Of a stretch of 35,000 nt of DNA, positions 13,404 through 24,242 are shown piece after piece. This DNA is from Chrysomallon squamiferum. Its lineage: Eukaryota > Mollusca > Gastropoda > Neomphalida > Peltospiridae. The stretch lies in NCBI GenBank assembly GCA_012295275.1, contig CM022671.1, forward strand, positions 30,793,750 to 30,828,749, written 5' to 3'. The position numbers and the translations under genes are program-made. The notes beneath the pieces were generated by a model. It saw nothing but the letters and a program-made list of their open reading frames with translations. It ran no database searches and was not told the origin of the DNA. The first letter of the stretch is position 1. Each line of letters opens with the position of its first letter.

Positions 13404-13785
13404 AATAAACATAACAATTGCTTGTTCAGATTGTTATCAATATCATCGTATTGTTATCGATCTACCATGATATTTCTGAATCTTTCGTTTTATTTTCATA
13501 TCACGAAAAAACATGGAAAACACCTGTGGACAGATATCACACTAAGATATAGAATTATTTTAATGAAATCCCAGTTTGTCACAATCTGCATCCACTGGCT
13601 GTAGTATTGCATCCTAGATTCGAGTTCTTCTTATTTAAACATTTTAGTTACAGTGAAAGAGCTATAATCAGAAGTTGCCTTAATGGTTTGCTATAGTTTA
13701 TAATTACATGAATTATACTTTAAATGTTTCCAAATTCTTTTCATCATTTGTTTATTGACTTTATATATAAAGAAATGACATAGTA
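13404..13785 (-). pseudogene. Decayed tandem duplicate of the GT31 gene 3' end
   Basis: This segment aligns along its whole length with 13938-14315, the last about 40 codons plus 3' flank of the galactosyltransferase gene. On the minus strand it reads KVNKQMMKRIWKHLKYNSC, against KVNKRMMKTIWKSFKNNSC in the gene. A TAG at 13691-13693 closes the frame about ten codons early, and homology stops upstream near 13785, so no catalytic domain is present. The two copies are separated by about 150 bp. It is a non-functional by-product of a local tandem duplication. Confidence 0.85.
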
Positions 13786-14172
13786 AAGAAATAGTAAGAT
13801 AGATTAGAGAGCGAGATAGACAGAATCAGTGTGTGTCAAAATACGCATCGTTCGTTTCTTAATAAACATCTAACAATAATAAGAAAGCAATATCCTTCGA
13901 CCAAAAACAATAAATAACTTCTACATCTGGCGCTGAACTAAAAATAAACACAACAGTTGCTTGTTAAGATTCGTATCAATATATATATGTATTGTTATCG
14001 ATCTGCCATGACACTTCTAAATCAGACGATTTATATTCATATCACCAAAAAACATGGAAAACACCTATGTACAGATATTGCACTAAGATATTGAATTATT
14101 TTAATGAAAACCCAATTTGTCACAATCTGCATCCACTGGCTGTGATATTGCATCCTAGATTCGACTTTTACT

Positions 14173-14178
14173 TTTATT
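14173..14178 (-). promoter_or_regulatory. Candidate polyadenylation signal for GT31 gene 1
   Basis: AATAAA on the minus strand, 17 bases past the stop. The decayed duplicate has a changed hexamer at the matching place. If used, the 3' UTR would be very short. Confidence 0.35.
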
Positions 14179-14194
14179 TAAAAATGTTTAGTTA

Positions 14195-15907
14195 CTATGA
14201 AAAAGGTCTGATCCGAATTTTCGTTAATGGTTTGATATTGTCATTACACGAATTATTCTTAAAAGATTTCCAGATTGTTTTCATCATTCGTTTATTGACT
14301 TTAGTTACTGAGAAACGAACGTGTTTGAAAAAGCTACACGATGACGGCTTTTGATCAAGATAGAAGGTAAAACATTCTGAATGGACCAAATTTCCATGAA
14401 CAGTTTTTGTCAAAATTCCAGTGATGTAAGCGTCTTCGATAGGAACGTATGTCATGTACTGTGAAACATTGACTATCTTAGCAGCCAAGTCTGATGATAT
14501 GATGTATGTGTTACCTGCGGCATAACGAGGGTAATACTTCAAAGGGTAGACATCTTTAGCCACACTCCATTTTCCTACTCTGATCACTGTTGATTTTTGG
14601 TAAATAAAACCGATCACTGAATTTGTCAAGTGTTTTTGTCTCAGGATGAGAAAATCTAGTAACAGAGGAATGTTGACGAATACGTCATCGTCTGCTTTAA
14701 GAATGAACTTGACACCTAGACACTGTGACGTAACCCATTTCAATCCCATCAACATTTTGTGTGTGAGGTTCTGGTAAGAATCTAGAAAGTCTTCCTGGAT
14801 CATATCTCCGTACTTCAAACTTTCGTGTTTGATCTGACTGTCAAGTCTGGTGTCTTTGCTTTTTCCAAACATGAACACAAATCTAACGTCAGCGTTCAGT
14901 GCTGCATTCGGCCATGTTTTCCCAAAGGAAACACTTCCCCAAGTTGTTCGAATGACCTCACGGACAGAAATATGCTCGGCGAGAGATGGAACAAGAACAA
15001 CAAGGAATGGACATTTTGGAACACATGTTGTTCTTGGTTCGATCATTAACTGAAATGGATGCGAAGATTTCACAATGTTTCCTTTCTCGAAGTATGTCTC
15101 GTTGATACCAAATCTATTTTTTGACACTTTTTTATATTTAATTTTATAAACATTTCTACTGAGATTTAACTTTAGTCTGTTAGGGTCCCGTGAAAGATTT
15201 CTCCATTGTAACCGACAAGGCTGTCTCTGATCTGAAATTTCTACACAGTCTAGAACTCGGCTTTTCATGTTAACAGGCAAAACAATATCCACAAAGCTGT
15301 CTGTATTCATGAACTGGCGCCTGAGAATCATCAACAGGATACAAAAGTAAACTGTTATAGCAAACAGCAGAAGGTTTCGGAGGCGGGAGATCCTGCAAAA
15401 GAATATACATTTATTTTAATTGTTGCATCTATACATAATCTGTAACCCAGAAGTACGATACTGAAGTGCAAAAGATCCTGCGACAACACAAATTCGGGCA
15501 CAATAGTTAAGAAGTGCGGGTTAAACAAAGAATTATTTTTATTGCAAATTATGTGTAAAATCTGCGGCAAAATTACGCCTTTGTCCTCTTAGTCGAAACG
15601 TCATCATACGCACTTCATCTGTAACAACACTGAAGACAAGTGAAAATGTATTATTGAGACAAGGCCAAAAACAGTCTTTTTTGTTTAGATCTATCTGCTC
15701 GCTCTTTTTTTTTTTGTTATCTGTCACTCTGTTTGTCTTTCTGTTTATTTATTATCAATCAGTCTGTCTTTTCGTGACTGTCTGTCTTTCTGTGACTGTC
15801 TGTCTATCTATCTATCTATCTACGTATCTATCTATCTATATATCTATCTATCTATCCGTCTGTCTGTCCATATGTTTGTTGTTTCTTCATTTACTCAAAA
15901 GCTGAGG

Positions 15908-15953
<46 letters not shown>

Positions 15954-16856
15954 TACAGACACACACAACTCATAATTGTTTTTATTTTAATCCAGTAACT
16001 GCTGCCAATACTAGATCCAGTCTGACATACTGAAACCTTGAGATGTCATTAAAAGATTCAATTCATGTTGACAGCCTTTAGCTAATAATTTAAAAGTAAA
16101 CATTTTCTTTTAGCATTTACTTATACTAAATATATATATGTATGTATATGTGTATGTATGTATGTGTGTTTGTATTTATTTATGTATGTATATATGTATA
16201 TATGTCTGTATGTATGTATGTATACATGTATGTATGCATATATCTGGTAGAGTAATAGTAGTAATAGTAGTAGTAGAAATAATAATAATAGTAATAGTTA
16301 TAGTATTAGTAGCAGTAGTAATAGTAGTAAAAGTTGTTGCAGTATTATTATTATTATTATTAGTAGTAGTAGTAGTAGTAGTAGTAGTAATGGTAGTAAT
16401 AATAGTTATAGTGTTAGTAGCAGTAGTAACAGTAATAGTTGTATAATAATACTAAAAGTAGCAGCTGTAGTACTAGTTGTAGCAGTAGTAGTAAACGTTA
16501 TAGAGTAGTAGTAGTAGTAGAAGTAATAATTGTAGTAATAGAAGTAGTAGTAGTGGTTGTAGTAGTAGTGGTAATAGCAGTAGAAGTAGTCGTAGTATAA
16601 TTATAATGGTTATAGTATTAGTAGTAATAATAATAGTAGTACAAATTAATAGTAGTAGTAGTAATAACAATAATAATAATAGTAATAGTAATAATAAAGA
16701 ATCTTGAACGGAATGTTTAACTTACATTGTGGTCCGAGTGTGAGGAATTCCTGTGTACGCGAGGGTTCTCTGTGCTGTGAGACGGCGGCGAGTTTTACAC
16801 TGAGTGAATGCTGCTGAGTCTAACTCGCTGAGTGTAACCCTTTCTGTACGTGACAT
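14195..16856 (-). CDS. Beta-1,3-galactosyltransferase-like, GT31 family (gene 1, two exons)
   Basis: Predicted type II Golgi enzyme that adds a hexose, probably galactose, in beta-1,3 linkage from UDP-sugar to a glycan acceptor. Exon 2 is 14195-15392 and coding exon 1 is 16726-16856. The borders are ttttgcag|GATC and ACAAT|GTAAGT, and joining them keeps the frame. The result is 442 aa from the exon 1 ATG, or 399 aa if translation starts at M44, the codon split AT|G by the intron. The anchor RNLLLFAITVYFCILLMIL covers about 49-67. Family motifs follow: REVIRTTWG (188-196), DFLDSYQNLT, the metal-binding triad ADDDVFV (D278-D280), YPRYAAGNTYIIS and EDAYITG (E363-D364). Length and motif order are normal for GT31. 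Acceptor specificity cannot be read from sequence. Confidence 0.9.
15393..16725 (-). other. Intron of GT31 gene 1, rich in microsatellites
   Basis: A phase-2 GT-AG intron of 1333 bp. It contains TCTG/TCTA units (15778-15868), CT then CA arrays (15908-15966), a TGTA array (16133-16246) and a long AGT/AAT compound array (16250-16694) that ends about 30 bases from the donor. Open frames inside are repeat artefacts. Confidence 0.8.
16250..16694. repeat. Compound (AGT/AAT) trinucleotide array
   Basis: About 445 bases of mostly AGT and AAT units with scattered AGC and GTT variants, within the GT31 gene 1 intron. Confidence 0.92.
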
Positions 16857-18340
16857 CTGTTGTTTGTGAACGATACGAGTAAGAGCTAAGTAAAGTTAAA
16901 GAACAGACTGAAGTTTTAATCACAGTTCTAAACACGCACCTGTTTCTTTCCTTCCGTCCGTCATTCAGTCAATCCGTCCCTCCCGTATTCATTCATCCAT
17001 CCCTCCATCCATCTCTTCGCTCAGAACACATTCAGACAAGGACTGTTTGAGTGTTTGAAATCTTTTATTAGACGTCTACGATGCTCTAAACTGACTTTCT
17101 GTCCGTTTCGTCAAAACATAGTTTTACACAGTTCACCACCGACACGTCCACTTACAGATAAATAACAGACAGATAGGCAAAACCCGCAATACCACCACAG
17201 ACAGATAAACAGATAGTCCAGATCACTTGTAGTATTACTGTCGTACCACTACTACGTGTGCTGCAGTAATATTGCTACCTTTACTTGACAATACTTTTAC
17301 TTAATATGTGCAACCACTGAACGTAGTTGCTATGTATGATGATTAGAGACATTTCTATATCTTCTGGCATTTTGTTTGTATGTATGTATGTATGTATGTA
17401 TGTATGTATATATATATATATGTATGTATGTATATTACGTATATTTGTATGTATGTATATGTATTATGAGTGTGTGTGTATAATTCATTATCGATTGTAA
17501 ATTAATAACAATATTAACCTGCGTGTATAGTTTTCAGTCATGATTTATCGTATTCCAAACATTTTATTTACTGGACTGATGTTACATTATACATATACTG
17601 ATATAAACTAATGTTTGATAATGTATGTCAATAAATCCGCTTGTTATGGTAATCTATTTTCACTATTATTTAAATCACGGTACTTGTAAAAAAAAATAAT
17701 AATAAAATAAAAATAAAAAAATGTGTGTGGCTGGGAATCAAAGATCCGCGGTAAAGACAAGGAAGACATATGTACGTCTGTGTGTATGTATGTATGTATG
17801 TAGTTTAGGATTTTGAATATTCTCTGTCATATGTATGTCTGAATAGACAATATTCGGGAATGCACTGGCGCAGGGGGACAAAGTCCAATCACGACCTCAC
17901 AAACCTCGTGTATGTATCCAGATCTCCTCTCCATGGGTATTGCTTAATGATGACCAGCAAAGAATATCTGTAATGCAACGTTCCATACAAACAAAAGCTT
18001 GAACAATGATCTTCGATCAAACAAATGTGGAAAACCAGGCTAGTTGACTACAAAGACCAAACAAACGCATTAAAGAGAATCGATCCTGAAATCTTTCTTA
18101 CATAACTGTTGTATTACAATCTCTTTTACTGCGCGATTATAAAACAGATACTTTATTTTTAAGACTTAAAGTGTGTTTTTGATGAAAAAAAAAAAAAAAA
18201 ATTTTTTTTAAATTTTTGTTTTTTTTTGTGTATTTGACCATCATTTTATTTGATTTATTTGATTACAGCAATTTCAGTGACGCTGGCTTATTTCCACATT
18301 GTTCTGTGCCATCTGAAGGGATACAGACATCATTTATAAA
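16857..18340. other. Intergenic, 5' flank of GT31 gene 1
   Basis: 16857-17060 is the probable 5' UTR/promoter side and has a pyrimidine-rich TCCG/TCCA patch at 16945-17015, with no clear TATA box. TGTA arrays lie at 17377-17460 and 17780-17803. 17840-18130 is GC-richer non-repetitive sequence, possibly a transposon remnant, with no ORF of note. A poly-A/T cluster is at 18185-18230. Confidence 0.45.
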
Positions 18341-18354
18341 TGTAACTAAGAACA

Positions 18355-18595
18355 GTTAGTTTAAGGAAATACGTTATTGCTAGTAAAAACAACATTTTAA
18401 AGAAATACTTTATTGTTAGTAAAGACTAGACGGTACAAATAAATGATAATAAATTGCAAGTCTACAGAACATTTTAAAGAAATACTTTATTGTTAGTAAA
18501 GACTGGACCGCACAAACAAATAATAATAATTTGTTAGAATACAAAATATTTTAAAGAAATACTTTATTGTTAGTAAAGACTGGACGGTACGAGGG
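18355..18595. repeat. Tandem repeat, about 77-bp unit, three copies plus a partial
   Basis: The core ttaaagaaatactttattg recurs at about 18396, 18473 and 18551, each followed by ttagtaaagact and, in two copies, gga or aga plus cggtac. A more diverged first copy starts near 18357. Spacing is 77-78 bp. Confidence 0.85.
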
Positions 18596-19096
18596 ATAAC
18601 AATAATTGATAAGCATGAAAAATATAATGAGGCTAAAGGTCCAGTAAAAATGCACAGCCCCAAGGACACAATTTTCGATTTTAAAAATAAATATATCACG
18701 ACACTTCAATGCAAACAAAAAAAAAAAAAAAAAAAAAAATCAAATCAGGTAATAAATTTATAATAGTTACATAACTGGACACACTAACACGACTAAACAT
18801 ATTTATTTACAAAAAAAAACAACAACAAAAAAAGTGTTATCTGTTACAGCTGTTTTTTGGTTCTCTTCATTAAAACAGGGGAAGGTCATAGAATCAATCA
18901 TCTGAAAGGTTTGTATCAATTCACAAACTAATGTTAGATTAATTGGTGTGTACGTATTGTGCTTACCAAATCAGTGCAACAAAAACACATTAATTTTGCA
19001 GTACTTTCCCTCTCACCTTCGAGTATCGGAATTAACCTTTTGCTCAACAGTTCTTGATTAGTAGAAACTGTGAAATGATGGACTGTGATAAACATA
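18596..19096. other. Intergenic, no gene seen
   Basis: AT-rich with a poly-A run (18716-18739) and a shorter one near 18810. It leads into the 5' side of the GPCR pseudogene. Confidence 0.5.
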
Positions 19097-20208
19097 ATGA
19101 ATTTAACAGATAATAATACAACAAACGTTTCCTGTACACAAAATCTATGTAATGAAACAGGCCAAGTTGATCCTATGCTACAATGGATATAATTAATACA
19201 TTATTCATCTCAACGACAGCCCTGCTCGGTTTCGTGGGCAACTTTATCTCGATCTGCGTCCTGTCTTCTTCCAGAATGAAGTCTCCCAACAGCGTCATTT
19301 TGACCTTCCTGGCTTTCTTCGACATTCTCGTTTTAACAAGATGTACTTTGTTCGTATCGGTGACGATCGCCCTCAAAGAAACAATGACGAAGAAGCGACT
19401 GCACGAAATCTACGGAATTCCTATAGCAACGGCTATGCAGCCAATCGAACGCGTTGGTTACTTCGGTTCTGTTTGAACGACCGTCGTGTTAACAGCGGTT
19501 TGTTGCCGTTGTGCCTCCTTTTCGAGCCACGTCTCTTTGCTCTGTGAGAAACACCAGAATATCTGGTTTATCTCTTCCGATTCCTTCCATCCTCCACAAC
19601 ATTCCCGAGTTTTTCAACGGCACTGTCAGCCTTGCCTGGGATCCTGACAACAACACGACCAAATTCATTGTCACCAAATCAGTCGAGGAACGAGTGAAAT
19701 TTGTCTTTGAAAACATCTACAGAAAATACTCGGAAGTCATCGTTCTGTTGGCGATGCCAGCCTTTGTTCTGGTTGCTCTGAACTCCTGCATCCTTTGTAA
19801 AATCTTGTCTGCGATCTCGACGGAATACACGAAAGAGACTTCAGTCACTGTAGGGGTCGTTCCTCCGGGACTGACAAAATTTCAACCCTAGCACTGGCCA
19901 TTGTTTTCACTTTCTGGGTTACCCGTACAACAGTCAGGAATGTGGAAAGAAACTTGTGTGTCAGAGACGTAGAGGAATGTCTCTCTCTTCCCGAGTATTG
20001 CCAGTCTCTTCAAATGGCAGCCAATTTGGTAACGACAGGCAATTCAGCTATTAATTTTTTTTTACTACTGTTTGTTCGGAACAAAATTTCGAAAAGTTCT
20101 GTTTTCAGCCGTCACCTGCAATGCCGTAAACTTAGTGTCGCCATTTCAAAAATTTCCAAAACGGCAGGACCCTGCAAATGTGGTCGTAGCTTACCATGTA
20201 GTTATTGA
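19097..20208 (+). pseudogene. GPCR paralogue 3, FMRFamide-receptor-like, inactivated
   Basis: Homologous to the two minus-strand receptors over nearly the full length but on the opposite strand. The N terminus (from ATG 19097) is Asn/Thr-rich with several glycosylation sites and a Cys pair. The breaks seen are: a frame change near 19186-19192 before TM1; TGA at 19474-19476 where the paralogues have Tyr (GSVY); a roughly 5-base loss near 19496 that removes part of the ERF motif; a frame change near 19855-19862 before TM6; and a frame change in a T-run near 20056-20064 inside the TM7 NSAINF motif. Recognisable parts include TM1-TM2, RISG of TM4, TM5 (KYSEVIVLLAMP), TM6 and the loop-3 cysteines. 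Described as decayed; a functional product is very unlikely. Confidence 0.93.
19246..19329. other. Nucleotide-identity island, pseudogene copy
   Basis: 84 bases identical (as reverse complement) to parts of 6005-6097 and 10379-10471 despite the surrounding decay. Confidence 0.88.
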
Positions 20209-20254
20209 GGGTCAAGACGTTCAGTTTTCTTTTATCAGTTAAATTTTGTTTTAT

Positions 20255-20260
20255 AATAAA
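20255..20260 (+). promoter_or_regulatory. Relic polyadenylation signal of GPCR paralogue 3
   Basis: AATAAA about 47 bases past the end of the homologous region, on the same strand. Confidence 0.3.
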
Positions 20261-20340
20261 AATACTTTCTTAATTAAACGTAAAATAAAATACAGAAGTT
20301 GGTGATAATTGCTACAACAGCCAAATCAGAAGCATATTTT

Positions 20341-20341
20341 T

Positions 20342-20372
<31 letters not shown>

Positions 20373-21743
20373 GTAAATAACATATTACATGTTTGTATAC
20401 AAATATTCGCATATATTTACACACACACACATACATACACAGATTCACATACATAAAAACAACAAAAGCATCTATATTATGGATTTTATATATTATTTTG
20501 GTTTATTCTGAATTTCAAATAATATACAAACAAGTACATACATACAAATATACATACATACAAACATACATACACACACAGACACACATACACACATGCA
20601 CATATATATACACATATAAACACACACACAATTACACACATAATTACTTACCAACACACACACACACACTTTAAACAGTAAAGTACATTTACATTCCTAC
20701 GTACAAACTTGCATGTTTCTGATTTACACGTACGTGTCCTGCCCTTGTTTTTTTTTTTTTTTTTTTTTCATCTTTGTTTTGGTCAGCGAAGGACGTCTGC
20801 TGATCTTGGAAACAAAAGTTCAAGGCGGTACGTGTGTAATGACATTTCATTCTGTGATTATCTACACGGTGGTCTCATTCACACAACACAGTGTCAGCTC
20901 TTCTTTATTAAAGATACAATGAACGACTTTTCTGATTATTATTTACGACTCCGTATATATATGTAAATGAATAATAATAAAAAATGTAAATATAAAAAAT
21001 AAATAAAGGAATATATATATATATATATATAAAACCTATTTTCATATGTTTATTTTATTTATTTCTTTATTATTACTTATATATTATTTATGTATGTATG
21101 TATGTGTGTGTATATACATATATATTTGTTTGTTTGCTTGCTTGTTTATGTATTTTCTATTTATTTATATATTTGTAACATTTATTTGTTTATTTCTTCA
21201 TTCATTTGTTTATTTATCATTTATTTCTTAATGTATTATTATTATTAATATTATTATTGTTATTTATTGTGACTTCGTTTTATCTATATTCTGAAACTCA
21301 TATTTACAGTAATTAGTCTGTGAAAATTTAATACTTCAACTTTTCTTCTTTTTTTTTGAGAAATTCGTTTCTACTTTCTTTAATACGATAATCAACTGTG
21401 AAGTTGGCTGACATCAAAATGTAACACTTGTAATTGAATACAATCAAGTTCACCCAGATTCTTCTTAACAGTACGTGACCGGTGATCACAGCCCAGTAAT
21501 ATCAACACTGGAGTCAAATTTCTGACAGCAAGAAAAAACAAAACAAACAACAAAAAAAACCTGATACTATTCATTCTAAATAGAATATCATTACTGCAAT
21601 ATTTCCTTGAACTTTAGCTTAGAAAACTGGATACGACATTCAAAGTTCCGGGGCAGAAAAAAAGTTCCGTGTATAATGTTATTGTTCTAATTACTGGAGA
21701 AACACTGGGATGTACGCTTGTGTGTTTTTACTGTGCTCTTTAA

Positions 21744-21780
<37 letters not shown>

Positions 21781-22146
21781 ACATAATTAGATACACAGAC
21801 ACACATTCACACACAGACTCACATACACATATATATACATATTTATATACATACACACATATACATACGCATATATACACATATATACACGTACATACCT
21901 TCATACAGACACACACACACATATATATTTTCAGACACATTCACACACACACACAAACACACATATACATACACAGATCTAAATATATGCACGCATGCAC
22001 ACTAATTTCAAGACTGACACCCAGATGATTTATTTTCTTTGACGAACTCTTTCGTCTGCCAGTACAATCAAGATAATTGTGTTATACTCATGGTAAATAT
22101 ACATGTATAATCATTACAATTTCGTTCACTATAAATTTAGCAAACA

Positions 22147-22185
<39 letters not shown>

Positions 22186-22290
22186 TCTCATTAGACTGTT
22201 ACCAAATTTTTAAAAAAAATTAAATTTTAAAAACATATTAAAAAAATGTCATTGATTCCATTGAAGATTCGGTAATTCTAATGACTCAAC
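20341..22290. repeat. Intergenic microsatellite cluster
   Basis: TA array (20341-20367), CA/CATA arrays (20416-20670), poly-T (20749-20768), TA (21011-21030), TGTA and TTTA arrays (21085-21240), GT (21748-21779), a CA/CATA/TACA mosaic (21780-21975) and CA (22147-22183). 20770-20960 and 21300-21720 are non-repetitive, but I find no gene in them. A minus-strand AATAAA at 22029-22034 could serve the gene at 22321. Confidence 0.85.
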
Positions 22291-22320
22291 ATTTTACAAA
22301 GTGTCACTATTTTTAGACTG

Positions 22321-23329
22321 TCAAAATCCCAGTAAACCCCCTTCGTTCATGCTGCTCCACAAAGTGCGCATGTTCCGAGACGAGTAACCATGTGACGTCA
22401 CAGCCAAACTGCAACACCCCCACGCCTCTGACGACATTTTGCCGATCCGAAATCCACAGCTTCCAACGAACGTGACGTCAGCGCCTTGGCTGCAAATACC
22501 CGTCACGAACACGTCTTCCAACCACAGGGGTTTCAGCGAATTACACCTGCGCAGAAGCACGGGAACGAGGTCGCGGGAAATGACGTAGGACGGTCCGTGT
22601 GCGTAAACGGGCAGGTAGGAAAACGGGTAGAGTTGGCGATCGACGTACCACTTGCTCGTCTCGTCTCTGTGGGGCGTTTCCTTCGAGCTGATAACTCCGA
22701 TGATGATTCTCCGTCTGCGGCTGAAGCGCCGTAAGACCGATATCAAGTTAGGAACGTGAACGAAAACGTCGCTGTCGACTTTCATGACGTAGTGAGTGCC
22801 GCTGCAGTGACGCGCGGTCCAGTGCAGCACAGACATCGTCTTCAGAGTCAGGTTGCGGTAAGAGTCGACGAAGTTCGCTTGGATTACGTCCCCTTTGACA
22901 AAACTCTCCCTGCGGAGGCGATCTTGGACGATCTCGCTCGACGTTCGACCGGTGACGAAGACCAGCCTCAGAGGCACGTGAGCTCGATGCACGTGAAGCC
23001 CCCACGAATAACGAATGACGTTTCTCGTCTCGAAGTCTGCCGGCGCGCTTGTCACGAAGATCACGAGAAAAACAGACTTGTTTTTCAGATCGCTCGTGTT
23101 GCACAGACTGCTCGGGTTTATCGCGTAGCTTCCGTATTCTTTCGCCCTGGCTGCGGTGACGTCACTTGCGTTGCGGGTGAAAAACGTCACTAAGTCCTGG
23201 TCGTACTTAGAGGATTTCTCCTCGCAGCGGAGGCTCACCACACCAGGCCGTGGTGACCGCAGAATACACGAGCCACATTAGCGCGAAACAAAAAAACATG
23301 GCGGCCACCGTCTTTATAATAGGTTTCAT
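22321..23329 (-). CDS. Beta-1,3-galactosyltransferase-like, GT31 family (gene 2), anchor out of frame
   Basis: Predicted type II Golgi glycosyltransferase related to the gene at 14195. The catalytic frame is open from about 23277 to the TGA at 22321-22323 and carries ETRNVIRYSWG, RLVFVTG, NFVDSYRNLTLKT, the metal-binding VDSDVF, YAHGPSYVIS and LEDVFVTG. No suitable ATG lies in that frame upstream. The likely start is the ATG ending at 23329, followed by the anchor KTVAAMFFCFALMWLVYSA, but that frame meets TAA at 23207-23209, while the catalytic frame has TAA at 23278-23280. Either a one-base frame change lies between them, or a 49-nt intron (23190-23238, GTGAGC...TTAG) joins the two. An acceptor (attttcag, exon from 23345) lies upstream with the same intron phase as gene 1; the upstream exon was not found. 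Base composition is visibly more GC- and CpG-rich than gene 1. Confidence 0.85.
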
Positions 23330-23392
23330 ATGTGACAGAACGAATCTGAAAATACAAAAACGAATGTTTTAATCTGGAAATGAAGAATATTT

Positions 23393-23436
<44 letters not shown>

Positions 23437-23646
23437 AAATATTAATGTCACAGAAATGTAAAAAGAAAAATAATTTTCTTTCGTACAAATACGTTTATTA
23501 ACAAACAAAATAAAATAAATAAATAAATAATGCTATTAATGATAATTATATATCCAAAAAGATCATCAGAAGATATGCAGTAATTAACTTACGAAATAAA
23601 AAATCATAAAAATAAGTAAATACGAAGTACTGCGAGCCGCACTATT

Positions 23647-23682
<36 letters not shown>

Positions 23683-23727
23683 GATAGTTATCTCTCTCTC
23701 TCTAAAAACAACAAGAGAGAAGAGAGA

Positions 23728-23774
<47 letters not shown>

Positions 23775-24056
23775 CACAGAAATGTAAAAAGAAAAATAAT
23801 TTTCTTTCGAACAAATAAGTTTATTAACAAATAAAAATAAACAAATATATAAATAAATAAATTATGCTATTAATGATAATAATTGTATATGCAAAAAGCT
23901 CATCAGTAGATATGCAATTATAAACATAGAAAAGAAACCTACCTTAGCCTGCAGAAAAGGAAATTCATTGTGAAAATTAATCACAAAATCTGTAATGAAA
24001 TAAAACCATCACAAAAATAATCAAGTAAATACGGTGTTATAAGCCGCACTAGTTAA

Positions 24057-24117
<61 letters not shown>

Positions 24118-24162
24118 CCTCCCTCCCTCCCTCCCTCCCTCCCTCCCTCTCTCTCTCTCTCT

Positions 24163-24242
<80 letters not shown>

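Noticed and set aside
17700-17765. Possible tRNA or tRNA-derived SINE
   Set aside because: No matching A-box/B-box pair or cloverleaf could be drawn.
22486-23193. Plus-strand ORFs of 82 and 145 codons and a second minus-strand frame over GT31 gene 2
   Set aside because: Shadow frames caused by the high GC content of the gene; none shows a domain.
23942-23947. Six-base microexon flanked by tctgcag and gtaggt on the minus strand
   Set aside because: Borders fit a consensus but six bases give no coding evidence, and the segment lies in the part of the duplicated module missing from the other copy.
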